Shown here one piece after another: positions 1-5,214 of a stretch of 5,214 nt of DNA. The DNA lies in the NCBI GenBank assembly GCA_013298335.1, contig JAAFHI010000324.1, positions 1-5,214 on the forward strand. Direction: 5' to 3'. Under the pieces are notes generated by a model. That model was not told the DNA's origin, did no database searches, and saw only the letters and a list, made by a program, of their open reading frames with translations. Both the position numbers and the translations under genes were made by a program. Position 1 is the first letter of the stretch. Each line of letters starts with the position of its first letter. The stretch is from Actinomycetota bacterium (GTDB taxonomy: Bacteria > Acidobacteriota > Blastocatellia > Chloracidobacteriales > Chloracidobacteriaceae).

Positions 1-37
1 GTGAGAACGGGAACAGACTTCGCGCGCCGGAGTGCGG

Positions 38-895
38 CTACGCGATTTCCAGCATGTGCAAAACCCGATTTCGCCCTTCTTCCTTCGCCCGGTAGAGCGC
101 CCGGTCCGCCATCGCAACCATCTTCGTCGCCTCGTCCGGGCCGCCCGGATAGGCTACCGCCACGCCCAGACTGACCGTCAGACATCCCTCGGGCGATTCC
201 GGATGGGGAATCCCCAGTTGCTCGACCCGCTGCCGGATGTCCTCGGCAAAACCCAGAACCCATTCCGTCTGGGCGTCGGGCAGGATGACCGCGAATTCCT
301 CGCCGCCGTACCGTGCCGCCAGATCGCCCGCCCGCCGGACTCCCGCGATCAGCGTCTCGGCCACCCGCCGCAGACATTCGTCGCCGAACTGATGCCCCGC
401 CGAGTCGTTGAGCCGCTTGAAATGGTCGATGTCGAGCAGAATCAGGGCAATCGACGATCCCTTGCGGATGGCCCGCCGCCATTCCTGTTCGAGATATTCG
501 TCGAAGTGCCGCCGGTTCGCGACGCCGGTCAGACCGTCGAGATACGACAGGATGTGCAGCGAATGGTTCGCCTGTTCGAGCTGCGCCCGCGCCTGCTCCA
601 TCTCCTCGTTGCGCCGGTTCAGTTCCGTGTTCGTCTGTTCGAGTTCCTCGTTGCGCCGGTCCAGTTCCTGCTGCGTCCGCATCAGTTTTTTCTGGAGCAC
701 GTCGCCGACCCGCGTGATCTTGACCAGTTGCCGCACGATCGAACGGTACTTCTGGGTCAGAAACCGGTAGTGAATGACCAGTTCCTCATGACTGACACTC
801 TCGTCGTCGGCGATCCGCTCCGCGGCATCAGCGATCGCGGCGTCATCGGCGAAGACTTCCTCGGCATTCGTTTTCGCGGCCTCATCGATGGTCAT
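38..895 (-). CDS. siaD: GGDEF diguanylate cyclase with coiled-coil stalk, SiaD-like
   Basis: This 285-residue cytoplasmic protein should make cyclic di-GMP from two GTP. An acidic, Ala-rich N-terminus (1-34) precedes a predicted helical region (35-67, HYRFLTQKYRSIVRQL) and a coiled coil (about 68-115). The catalytic domain follows: DGLTGVANRR (120-129), LLDIDHFKRLND (153-164) and GGEEF (197-201). Arg188-x-x-Asp191 lies five residues before GGEEF, the position of the inhibitory product-binding I-site, so feedback inhibition is likely. There is no membrane segment or EAL domain. The ATG has GGAG four bases upstream and follows the siaC stop by 14 bases, suggesting coupled expression. The short soluble layout with a helical stalk fits SiaD, whose N-terminal helices are the SiaC contact in Pseudomonas. 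The cyclase call is secure; the SiaD assignment rests on the siaC neighbour and the architecture. Confidence 0.9.
   Translation of the reverse strand: MTIDEAAKTNAEEVFADDAAIADAAERIADDESVSHEELVIHYRFLTQKYRSIVRQLVKITRVGDVLQKKLMRTQQELDRRNEELEQTNTELNRRNEEMEQARAQLEQANHSLHILSYLDGLTGVANRRHFDEYLEQEWRRAIRKGSSIALILLDIDHFKRLNDSAGHQFGDECLRRVAETLIAGVRRAGDLAARYGGEEFAVILPDAQTEWVLGFAEDIRQRVEQLGIPHPESPEGCLTVSLGVAVAYPGGPDEATKMVAMADRALYRAKEEGRNRVLHMLEIA
603..668. repeat. 42-bp spaced direct repeat inside the cyclase coiled coil
   Basis: Two 24-base copies (603-626 and 645-668) match at 23 of 24 positions with a 42-base period. They encode the repeated peptides LDRRNEELEQ and LNRRNEEMEQ. Forty-two bases are 14 codons, exactly two coiled-coil heptads. 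The duplication therefore lengthens the stalk without disturbing the helix register. It may be a recent duplication and a length-variable site between strains. Confidence 0.8.
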
Positions 896-909
896 CGGAC
901 TCCGGCGGT

Positions 910-1284
910 TCAGTACTTCACGAAATGAAACGGCAGACTCAGGTCGTCGGCGAATTCCTCGCCGCTTTCCTTGATGTCCTCGTCATCCTCGCGGTAGTGC
1001 CAGTTGAGCTGCACCGAACGTCCCGTCCGATGCGCCTCCTCCAGCTTTTCGAGGATATTCAGCACACACTTCGATGAACTGGTATTGAAATATGACAACT
1101 TGAAATGAAAAACGATTGATTTCTTCGTACCCGACAGGAATTCGTCCAGCCACTTGAACACCGGTTGATAAAACTGCAACGAATGTTCCGGATACGAATC
1201 ACCCGCGATTTCGAGCACGCCCGTTTCGGCGTCAAACCTGACGCCCGGCGTGACCTTGGTTGATTCGACGACGAGGTTCTCCAT
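910..1284 (-). CDS. siaC: SiaC-family regulatory phosphoprotein (DUF1987)
   Basis: This 124-residue, single-domain protein matches the SiaC family. Diagnostic segments are VTPGVRFDAETGVLEIAGDS (11-30), SYPEHSLQFYQPVFKWLDEF (30-49), LSYFNTSSSKC (63-73) and the acidic NWHYREDDEDIKESGEEF (94-111). In Pseudomonas aeruginosa, SiaC is phosphorylated on the Thr of NTSS by SiaB and dephosphorylated by SiaA. The unphosphorylated form binds the diguanylate cyclase SiaD and raises c-di-GMP output. Here that residue is Thr68, the same number as in Pseudomonas. The ATG start has AAGGA nine bases upstream. The next gene, 14 bases downstream, is a coiled-coil GGDEF protein that fits SiaD, so the activator-enzyme pair is preserved. 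SiaA and SiaB are not seen in the window. Base composition is somewhat more AT-rich than in neighbouring genes. Family identity is strong; the regulatory mechanism is carried over from Pseudomonas. Confidence 0.88.
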   Translation of the reverse strand: MENLVVESTKVTPGVRFDAETGVLEIAGDSYPEHSLQFYQPVFKWLDEFLSGTKKSIVFHFKLSYFNTSSSKCVLNILEKLEEAHRTGRSVQLNWHYREDDEDIKESGEEFADDLSLPFHFVKY

Positions 1285-1344
1285 TGAGCGGTATCCTTCT
1301 CAAGCCGAAGCATTGGGGAATGACCTGGTTTTTTTCCGGTATTG

Positions 1345-1359
1345 GCCCGCATTGTAGCA
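1345..1359 (-). promoter_or_regulatory. Putative extended -10 promoter for siaC-siaD
   Basis: On the minus strand the sequence TGCTACAAT gives an extended -10 element (TG, one base, then TACAAT at 1351-1356), about 66 bases upstream of the siaC start. No good -35 hexamer lies at the normal spacing, which is common when the TG extension is present. The position in the 129-base SET-siaC gap fits a promoter that separates the c-di-GMP genes from the genes upstream. The rest of the gap (1285-1413) holds an A run on the minus strand and no gene. Confidence 0.45.
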
Positions 1360-1413
1360 GCCGGTTCCGATTTGCGGGGGAATTTTCGAAGGGACGCCCC
1401 ACGCCGTTCGGGG

Positions 1414-1872
1414 TCATTCGACCGGCTCGAACCACACCATCGTCTGACGGCATTTCGCGGCCCCGCACCGGCAGCCGTACAACTCGCGCCACGCCGCCGG
1501 GTCGTCCGAATCGACCTGAAGGCGATAATCCATGGTCAGTTCCTCTCCCGGCGCGATGTCGCGGAGCGCTTCGATAAACACCCGCCCGTCCTCATCAATC
1601 ACGCTCTCGCAGTTCGCCTCGCAGGAGTGGTTGATGTAGCGGGCAATGTTTCCGAATTTCCCGCCGTCGATCACCGTGTCCTCGTCAACTGTGAAGAGGA
1701 ACGTATGGGTGCTGTGGCGGAGCTTGCGCTCATACCGTCGGTCGGCAACGTCGCGCGAGACGCGCTCGCCCTTGTATTCGATGACTCGCTCGGCCTCCGA
1801 AAGGGGTTTGCGCGCAAACACGCCGCTGCCGTGAATCGCCGATTTCTTCAGTTCGCACAGTCGATGACGCAT
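1414..1872 (-). CDS. SET-domain protein methyltransferase with post-SET zinc motif
   Basis: This is a 152-residue, minimal SET-domain protein, expected to transfer methyl groups from S-adenosylmethionine to a lysine side chain. The landmarks appear in order: HGSGVFA (14-20, cofactor loop), RYINHSCEANCE (78-89, pseudoknot with the N-H-S-C core), GEELTMDY (109-116, with the catalytic Tyr116) and post-SET CRCGAAKC (134-141). Cys84 with Cys134, Cys136 and Cys141 can form the zinc site, so all key residues are present. There is no pre-SET or other domain. The ATG start has GAGG only two bases upstream, which is tighter than ideal, but no other start fits the domain. The substrate is unknown; ribosomal, nucleoid or signalling proteins are possible. 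Downstream, siaC begins after 129 bases and has its own candidate promoter. Domain identity is secure; function is inferred. Confidence 0.92.
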   Translation of the reverse strand: MRHRLCELKKSAIHGSGVFARKPLSEAERVIEYKGERVSRDVADRRYERKLRHSTHTFLFTVDEDTVIDGGKFGNIARYINHSCEANCESVIDEDGRVFIEALRDIAPGEELTMDYRLQVDSDDPAAWRELYGCRCGAAKCRQTMVWFEPVE

Positions 1873-1883
1873 AACCTCAAATC

Positions 1884-2010
1884 AATTGAGAGTTCAGAAT
1901 TGAGAATTGAGAGTGGAGGAGGCGTGCAGTTGGGGAACCCACGTGGTATTCGGGTCGAGGTCGAAGCCCATAAAAGAAAATTCTCAATTCTGAACTCTCA
2001 ATTCTCAATT
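1884..2010. repeat. Inverted pair of AATTGAG heptamer arrays between the TIGR02265-type and SET genes
   Basis: The left arm (1884-1918) divides into AATTGAG, AGTTCAG, AATTGAG, AATTGAG, AGTGGAG. The right arm (1983-2010) on the minus strand reads AATTGAG, AATTGAG, AGTTCAG, AATTGAG. A stretch of 25 bases is perfectly complementary between arms (1884-1908 with 1979-2003). The core between the arrays is 64 bases, GC-rich in its middle and unlike the AT-rich arms. A 25-codon minus-strand ORF (1894-1971) starts in the core and ends in the left arm; it has no visible ribosome-binding site. The element begins one base after the TIGR02265-type stop and ends 11 bases before the SET start. It has no T run and so is not a typical terminator. 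Heptamer arrays recall the short tandem repeats of cyanobacterial genomes, but the inverted layout around a constant-length core is different. Confidence 0.88.
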
Positions 2011-2011
2011 A

Positions 2012-2698
2012 TTAAAGCGCCGAGCCGACGACCCCGCCGGGTTGCCACCGGATTCGGAAGCGGCACTCGGATGCACCCTCGCGACGGCAGGCCATGATGG
2101 CGACGGACACGTTGCGGCCCCCGCACAACTCGACCGCCCGTCTGAAATACCCGACGCCGCTCTGGCAATACCGGGTCGGCGGGGCCGAGTCGTAGCGCAG
2201 GCTGATCATGGCCTCGCGGTGATCGCCCTGACTCGGGCCGGCTTCGTAATGGGCTGATCCGAACGACTGGAAGGTCGGCGAAAAGACCGCGGCCCGTTCG
2301 AGAAAGCTCTCGACGTCGCGCTGAAGCAGCGATTCGGACATGCCGCCGAGATTCACTTCCGCCGAAAACGCACCCAGTTCCTCGGCCAGCCGCTGATTGA
2401 CGTCGCCCAGTTCGGCGAAGATGGCCGCGTCGAGCCGGGTGAGCAGCGGCAGACCATACCATTCACCGACGAAAACCGTTTTGGTCAGCACCGCCCGGTC
2501 TTCCTCGGGCAGGCTCGCCAGAATCCGCTTGAGCGCCGGAATTCCGTGTTTCATCTGAAGGTAGAGCAGGCGCGACTTGATGAGACTGCCCTGCACTTTC
2601 CAGTGTCCCGTCGCTTCAATCTGCCCGCGCAGGGACTCATCGTCGGCCAGACGGCAACAGGCGGGCAGCCGTTCGGCGGGAAGGTCCAATCGGCTCAT
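2012..2698 (-). CDS. TIGR02265/DUF2378-type protein with V4R-like C-terminal region
   Basis: This 228-residue protein of unknown biochemical role resembles the TIGR02265 (DUF2378) family, first described as abundant in myxobacteria. The match rests on the ordered pattern VQGSLIKSRLLYLQ (35-48), RILASLPEEDRAVL (58-71), the W-Y-P-like segment GEWYGLPLLTRLDAAI (78-93), AELGDVNQRLAEELGAFSAE (95-114), NLGG (116-119) and an RDVESFLERA helix (127-136). The C-terminal part (GVGYFRRAVELCGGR at 181-195, then ACRREGASECRFRIRW at 203-218) has the glycine and cysteine pattern of V4R or heme-NO-binding-like folds, which bind small ligands or partner proteins. The ATG at 2696-2698 follows a GGGGGA and is preferred to a GTG 12 bases upstream with no ribosome-binding site. 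The location directly after a receiver gene suggests a signalling role. No heme ligand is proposed. The family call comes from recalled patterns, not a profile search. Confidence 0.7.
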   Translation of the reverse strand: MSRLDLPAERLPACCRLADDESLRGQIEATGHWKVQGSLIKSRLLYLQMKHGIPALKRILASLPEEDRAVLTKTVFVGEWYGLPLLTRLDAAIFAELGDVNQRLAEELGAFSAEVNLGGMSESLLQRDVESFLERAAVFSPTFQSFGSAHYEAGPSQGDHREAMISLRYDSAPPTRYCQSGVGYFRRAVELCGGRNVSVAIMACRREGASECRFRIRWQPGGVVGSAL

Positions 2699-2719
2699 AC
2701 GGTCCCCCACTTGAAATTG

Positions 2720-3097
2720 CTACGATTGTTCGACGAAGCACCGGCGCAGGGTATTTCGTAACTGCCCAAGATTGAAGGGCTTGGGCATGACGGTGACGTT
2801 GGTTTTCTGCTTGAGTCGCTCCATGCGGTCACCGTCCTGCAACGCCGTGATGAGGATGACCGGCATTTCAGGTTGAATGCCGTGCAGACGATCAATGAAC
2901 TCCTCCCCGTCCATGCGGGGCATGAAGAGGTCGGTCACGACGCCTTCAACTTCATCGGCGTTCTTCTGGTACGTTTCCAGCGCCTCCAGACCATCTTCGG
3001 CGACCAGAACCCGGTATTCGATGCCGAGCACCGATACCAGCAAATCACGGATGTAGGATTCGTCGTCAACGATCAGGACCGTGTGTTTTGTTGACAT
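2720..3097 (-). CDS. Stand-alone response regulator receiver protein (CheY-like)
   Basis: This 125-residue protein consists of a single receiver domain with no output domain. It carries the acidic pair Asp11-Asp12 (VLIVDDES), the phospho-acceptor Asp56 in VVTDLFMPRMDG, the switch Thr84 in ILITAL and Lys106 in MPKPFN, so phosphorylation by a histidine kinase is expected to work. The ATG at 3095-3097 was chosen because it has an AAGG eight bases upstream and places the start just before beta-1. An in-frame TTG 48 bases further upstream would add a tail with no family resemblance. The next gene, a TIGR02265-type protein, begins about 21 bases after the stop, which suggests co-transcription. No kinase is visible nearby, so the partner is unknown. 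The final effect may be a protein interaction, as with CheY or Spo0F; that is inference. Confidence 0.92.
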   Translation of the reverse strand: MSTKHTVLIVDDESYIRDLLVSVLGIEYRVLVAEDGLEALETYQKNADEVEGVVTDLFMPRMDGEEFIDRLHGIQPEMPVILITALQDGDRMERLKQKTNVTVMPKPFNLGQLRNTLRRCFVEQS

Positions 3098-3326
3098 ACT
3101 ATTAGCCTTGAGAAATGGCGATCCGCCGACCGACACGAGCCCCAACCCTCCGGTTCTGCCTCTCGGAAGGAAAGATTCAGATCGGGGTAGAGGGCTGCGT
3201 CAGTCATCCAACGGTGAAACAAGCATGCCTACCAACCGTCGTTTCGGTCAAGTGCCCGTTGGATGTGAGAAAATTTTAGTTGAATTCATTGAAATTCCGC
3301 CTCCGGACCGAAAGACGCAATCAAAA
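3098..3326 (-). other. Leader region of the receiver gene (229 bases without a clear gene)
   Basis: This gap lies between the cysC terminator and the receiver-protein start and must hold the promoter of the receiver gene unless there is read-through. A weak sigma70-like candidate on the minus strand has a TTGACC -35 (3246-3251) and, 18 bases on, a poor -10 CATGCT (3222-3227). It would give a leader of over 100 bases. A 13-codon ORF (MNSTKIFSHPTGT, 3248-3289) has a GGAGG ten bases upstream of its ATG (3300-3304). It overlaps the right arm of the hairpin at 3205-3265. No known riboswitch consensus was recognised. Promoter and peptide are both speculative. Confidence 0.35.
3205..3265. repeat. 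10-bp perfect inverted repeat in the leader of the receiver gene
   Basis: CATCCAACGG (3205-3214) and its exact complement CCGTTGGATG (3256-3265) are separated by 41 bases. Just inside, GAAAC (3216-3220) faces GTTTC (3241-3245), so a second short helix could stack in the loop. The structure sits about 110 bases upstream of the receiver start and has no T run, so it is not an intrinsic terminator. It could be an RNA leader structure, a binding site for a dimeric regulator, or chance. The repeat is certain; its function is not. Confidence 0.5.
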
Positions 3327-3361
3327 AGCCGCCGTTCCAGTGGAATCAAGGAACGGCGGCT
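3327..3361 (-). terminator. Rho-independent terminator of the sat-cysC unit
   Basis: A perfect 12-bp stem (3327-3338 paired with 3350-3361, AGCCGCCGTTCC with its complement) encloses an 11-base loop. Read on the minus strand, the GC-rich stem is followed at once by a T run (TTTTTGATTG), the arrangement of an intrinsic terminator. It lies 26 bases beyond the cysC stop codon, so it ends transcription coming from sat-cysC. On the plus strand no comparable T run follows, so it is most likely unidirectional. Confidence 0.92.
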
Positions 3362-3387
3362 CATCGAAAATTCCGGCGGTCAGGCCA

Positions 3388-3966
3388 TTACGCGCCCGAT
3401 CCGCGCGCCCCGGCGGCGGGGATCAATCCGCGACGCTCCAGTTCGCGCAGGATCTTCGCCGCGCTTTCCGCCACCGGCTCACGGTCAGTCTCGACCGTGA
3501 CCGCCGGGTTGACGGGCGGCTCATAGGGATCGGAAACACCGGTAAAACCCTGGAGTTCGCCCGCCAGCGCCTTTTTGTACAACCCCTTCACATCACGCTC
3601 GGCCAAGACGTCAATCGGGCAATGAACAAACACCTCGACGAACTCCGCGCCGTCATGCTCAATCGCGGTGCGGACTTCGTCGCGGATTTCCCGATAGGGC
3701 GAAATCGCCGCCGAAATCACCCCGACGCCGTTGCGCGCGAGCAGTCGCGCGACGTACCCGATGCGGCGGATGTTAATATCGCGGTCTTCCTTCGAAAAAC
3801 CGAGCCCCTTCGAAAGATTGGTCCGCACCTCGTCGCCGTCAAGAATCTCGACCTTGACGCCGCGCGCCTTCAGTTCCGGCGCAATGGCCGCCGTCAACGT
3901 CGTCTTCCCCGCACCGGACAGCCCGGTGAACCACAACGTGAATCCCTTTTCGTAACCGTTCGACAT
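3388..3966 (-). CDS. cysC: Adenylyl-sulfate kinase (APS kinase)
   Basis: APS kinase phosphorylates the 3'-OH of APS with ATP to give PAPS, the activated sulfate used for reduction or sulfotransfer. The 192-residue length is normal for a stand-alone CysC. Visible motifs are the Walker A loop GLSGAGKT (15-22), DGDEVR (43-48), [18 protein letters not shown] (56-73), [12 protein letters not shown] (88-99, containing the serine-proline of the substrate lid), [12 protein letters not shown] (122-133) and [12 protein letters not shown] (140-151). The ATG start at 3964-3966 has an AAGG Shine-Dalgarno eight bases upstream in a purine-rich run. It follows sat on the same strand, separated by the heptamer-array element, and an intrinsic terminator lies 26 bases after its stop. 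The pair is probably one transcription unit providing PAPS. No defects are visible. Confidence 0.97.
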   Translation of the reverse strand: MSNGYEKGFTLWFTGLSGAGKTTLTAAIAPELKARGVKVEILDGDEVRTNLSKGLGFSKEDRDINIRRIGYVARLLARNGVGVISAAISPYREIRDEVRTAIEHDGAEFVEVFVHCPIDVLAERDVKGLYKKALAGELQGFTGVSDPYEPPVNPAVTVETDREPVAESAAKILRELERRGLIPAAGARGSGA

Positions 3967-3979
3967 CTTTTTTTCCTTT

Positions 3980-4112
3980 GGGTTTTAGGTTTTGGGGGTT
4001 GGGTTTTAGGGGGTAGGGGTGACTCGGAAACTTCCAAATGCGTATTCGAAAATTCTCGTTTGTTTTCCAAATCAAGAAAAAACCAACACCCATCACCCAA
4101 AACCCAACACCC
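3980..4112. repeat. Inverted pair of degenerate heptamer arrays filling the sat-cysC gap
   Basis: The left arm (3980-4021) divides into six successive 7-mers: GGGTTTT, AGGTTTT, GGGGGTT, GGGTTTT, AGGGGGT, AGGGGTG. The right arm (4085-4112) read on the minus strand divides into four: GGGTGTT, GGGTTTT, GGGTGAT, GGGTGTT. The arms point in opposite directions and flank a core of 63 bases (4022-4084), so the transcript could fold into a long imperfect hairpin. The core carries TTCCAAAT twice (4032-4039 and 4065-4072). The element starts 5 bases after the sat stop and ends 13 bases before the cysC start, leaving the cysC ribosome-binding site outside. It shares its layout, but not its heptamer, with the element at 1884-2010. 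Function is unknown. A non-autonomous mobile element, a slippage-grown repeat or an mRNA processing site are all possible. Confidence 0.8.
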
Positions 4113-4117
4113 GCACT

Positions 4118-5214
4118 TCAGGCCGTCTGCAACGCCGCGATCAGTACATCCGCCACTTCGGGCCGCGTGAACTCGACCGGCGGACGTTCGCCCGCCTTCA
4201 AAAGCTCGCGGACTTTCGTACCGGAAAGAAAGACGTGGTGCGCCGAATCGTGCGGGCAGGTCTTCGATGACGCCATTCCGCCGCAGGTTTTGCAGAAAAA
4301 CGTGTGGTCGAAGAACAGCGGCGTGATGCCGAGTTCGCCCGGCTCGAATTCATCGAAAATGGAGTGCGCGTCGTAGGTCCCGTAGTAATTCCCCACGCCC
4401 GCGTGGTCGCGTCCGACAATGAAGTGCGAGCAGCCGTAGTTTTTCCGCACCAGCGCGTGAAAGATCGCCTCACGCGGCCCGGCGTAGCGCATCGCCGCCG
4501 GGAAAACCGAGAGGAGCGTTCGCGACGCCGGGTAATACTTGTCGAGAATTACCTCATAGGAATCCATCCGCACCGCCGCCGGCACGTCGTCCGACTTGGT
4601 CTCGCCGACGAGCGGATGCACCATCAGACCGTCCACAATTTCGAGCGCGCTTTTCTGGATGTATTCATGCGCCCGATGAATCGGATTGCGCGTCTGAAAC
4701 GCCACCACCCGCTTCCATCCACGCGCCGCGAACTCGGCCCGCGTCTCGCGCGGATCGCGCCGATGCGCCGCGAAGGGCAGCCCCGGCACGCGGTTCACGA
4801 CCGTAATCGGACCGCCGAGCAACCAGTCGCCCTGTTCATAGAGCGCCTGCACGCCGGGATGGGCCGCGTCGGTCGTGCGATAGACCGCCCGTGCCTCGGC
4901 TTCCTTGTCGTAGCGGTATTTTTCCTCAAGCGTCAGCACCGCGAGCAGCAGCCCGTCATGAACCAGCGAGATCGAATCGCCCGGCTTCAGGCTTTCGGCT
5001 TCGGCCTCAGTGACGGCCAGCGTAATCGGCAGCGACCAGGCCGCGCCGTTCGCCAACCGCATCGTATCGCGGACAGCCACGTAATCGGCCTGATTGAAAA
5101 AGCCTTCAATCGGCGAATACCCGCCGGTTGCAATGAGTTCGAGATCAGCCGCCGCGCGGGCATTGATGTGAATCGCCGGAAACCGCTCGGCTTCGGCAAT
5201 CAGGGCCTCGCGCC
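4118..5214 (-). CDS. sat: Sulfate adenylyltransferase (ATP sulfurylase), 5' end cut by the window edge
   Basis: ATP sulfurylase makes adenosine 5'-phosphosulfate (APS) and pyrophosphate from ATP and sulfate in the cytoplasm, the first step of sulfate activation. The frame stays open to the right edge, giving 364 visible residues. The GTG at 5078-5080 is internal, because the upstream codons continue the family's N-terminal PUA-like domain ([15 protein letters not shown] at visible residues 30-44). The true start is therefore outside, probably a few tens of residues upstream. Visible signatures are the nucleotide-binding [11 protein letters not shown] (173-183), GRDHAGVG (267-274) and GTKVRE (331-336). 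A cysteine cluster, CKTCGGM then KTCPH (Cys307, Cys310, Cys319), matches the zinc site of bacterial and archaeal Sat. No kinase domain is fused at the C-terminus; APS kinase is the separate next gene, cysC, 151 bases downstream. The gene looks intact apart from the truncation. Identity is very secure; whether its role is purely assimilatory is inferred from the cysC pairing. Confidence 0.97.
   Translation of the reverse strand, partial: REALIAEAERFPAIHINARAAADLELIATGGYSPIEGFFNQADYVAVRDTMRLANGAAWSLPITLAVTEAEAESLKPGDSISLVHDGLLLAVLTLEEKYRYDKEAEARAVYRTTDAAHPGVQALYEQGDWLLGGPITVVNRVPGLPFAAHRRDPRETRAEFAARGWKRVVAFQTRNPIHRAHEYIQKSALEIVDGLMVHPLVGETKSDDVPAAVRMDSYEVILDKYYPASRTLLSVFPAAMRYAGPREAIFHALVRKNYGCSHFIVGRDHAGVGNYYGTYDAHSIFDEFEPGELGITPLFFDHTFFCKTCGGMASSKTCPHDSAHHVFLSGTKVRELLKAGERPPVEFTRPEVADVLIAALQTA

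Noticed and set aside
1..37. Remnant downstream of the cyclase gene
   Set aside because: Only 37 bases are available; no terminator hairpin, start codon with ribosome-binding site or other feature can be supported.
32..928. Long plus-strand ORF (298 codons) opposite the cyclase gene
   Set aside because: It mirrors the GGDEF gene in an antisense frame, shows no domain pattern, and GC-rich codon use readily creates such open frames. The minus-strand protein has a complete catalytic domain.
1391..1416. Possible terminator after the SET gene (short CCCC/GGGG stem)
   Set aside because: The stem is only about four base pairs and no T run follows on the minus strand.
1884..2010. CRISPR array or insertion-sequence ends
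   Set aside because: Repeats are 7 bases long with no spacers of regular size between units, and the core encodes no transposase, so neither a CRISPR array nor a complete insertion sequence is present.
1342..2097. Plus-strand ORF of 251 codons
   Set aside because: It is antisense to the SET gene and runs through the heptamer element, where its translation becomes low-complexity (repeated ILNSQFS-like residues). No family features.
2696..2710. GTG at 2708-2710 as start of the TIGR02265-type gene
   Set aside because: No ribosome-binding site precedes it, while GGGGGA lies just before the ATG at 2696-2698. The difference is only four residues.
2720..3145. Longer version of the receiver protein starting at a TTG (3143-3145)
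   Set aside because: The ATG at 3095-3097 has a correctly spaced AAGG and starts right before the first beta strand; the extra 16 residues resemble no receiver N-terminus.
3280..4170. Plus-strand ORF of 296 codons
   Set aside because: It is antisense to cysC, crosses the cysC terminator and the second heptamer element, and has no recognisable domain.

Overview
The window reads as an ordinary chromosomal segment of a GC-rich bacterium, probably an uncultured environmental lineage. All six recognisable protein genes lie on the minus strand, so transcription runs from the right end of the window to the left. The TIGR02265/DUF2378-type protein recalls Myxococcota and other deltaproteobacteria-like lineages. 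The degenerate heptamer-built intergenic elements recall large environmental genomes in general. Neither clue fixes a phylum, and no rRNA or tRNA gene is present to settle it.

Right part (about 3327-5214): sulfate activation. A 5'-truncated ATP sulfurylase gene (sat) is followed by an APS kinase gene (cysC), and the unit closes with a clear intrinsic terminator. Together the two enzymes convert sulfate to APS and then PAPS. The sat-cysC gap is filled by an inverted pair of degenerate 7-nt repeat arrays.

Middle part (about 1414-3326): a 229-base leader region with a hairpin precedes a stand-alone CheY-like receiver protein. Next, 21 bases downstream, is a TIGR02265/DUF2378-type protein with a V4R-like C-terminal end. 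After a second heptamer-array element comes a small SET-domain methyltransferase with a complete post-SET zinc motif.

Left part (38-1413): a putative extended -10 promoter precedes a SiaC-family (DUF1987) regulatory phosphoprotein with the conserved phosphorylatable Thr at position 68. Fourteen bases later is a coiled-coil GGDEF diguanylate cyclase resembling SiaD. In the Pseudomonas SiaABCD system, unphosphorylated SiaC binds and activates SiaD, and the SiaB kinase and SiaA phosphatase set the phosphorylation state of SiaC. Here SiaC and SiaD are adjacent, but neither SiaA nor SiaB is visible. They may lie beyond the left edge or elsewhere in the genome.

The least explained structure is the pair of intergenic elements at 1884-2010 and 3980-4112. 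They differ in sequence but share an architecture: opposing heptamer arrays around a core of 63-64 bases, filling the gap between two co-directional genes. The receiver, TIGR02265, SET and SiaC/SiaD genes also form a run of signalling-type genes whose connection is only inferred.
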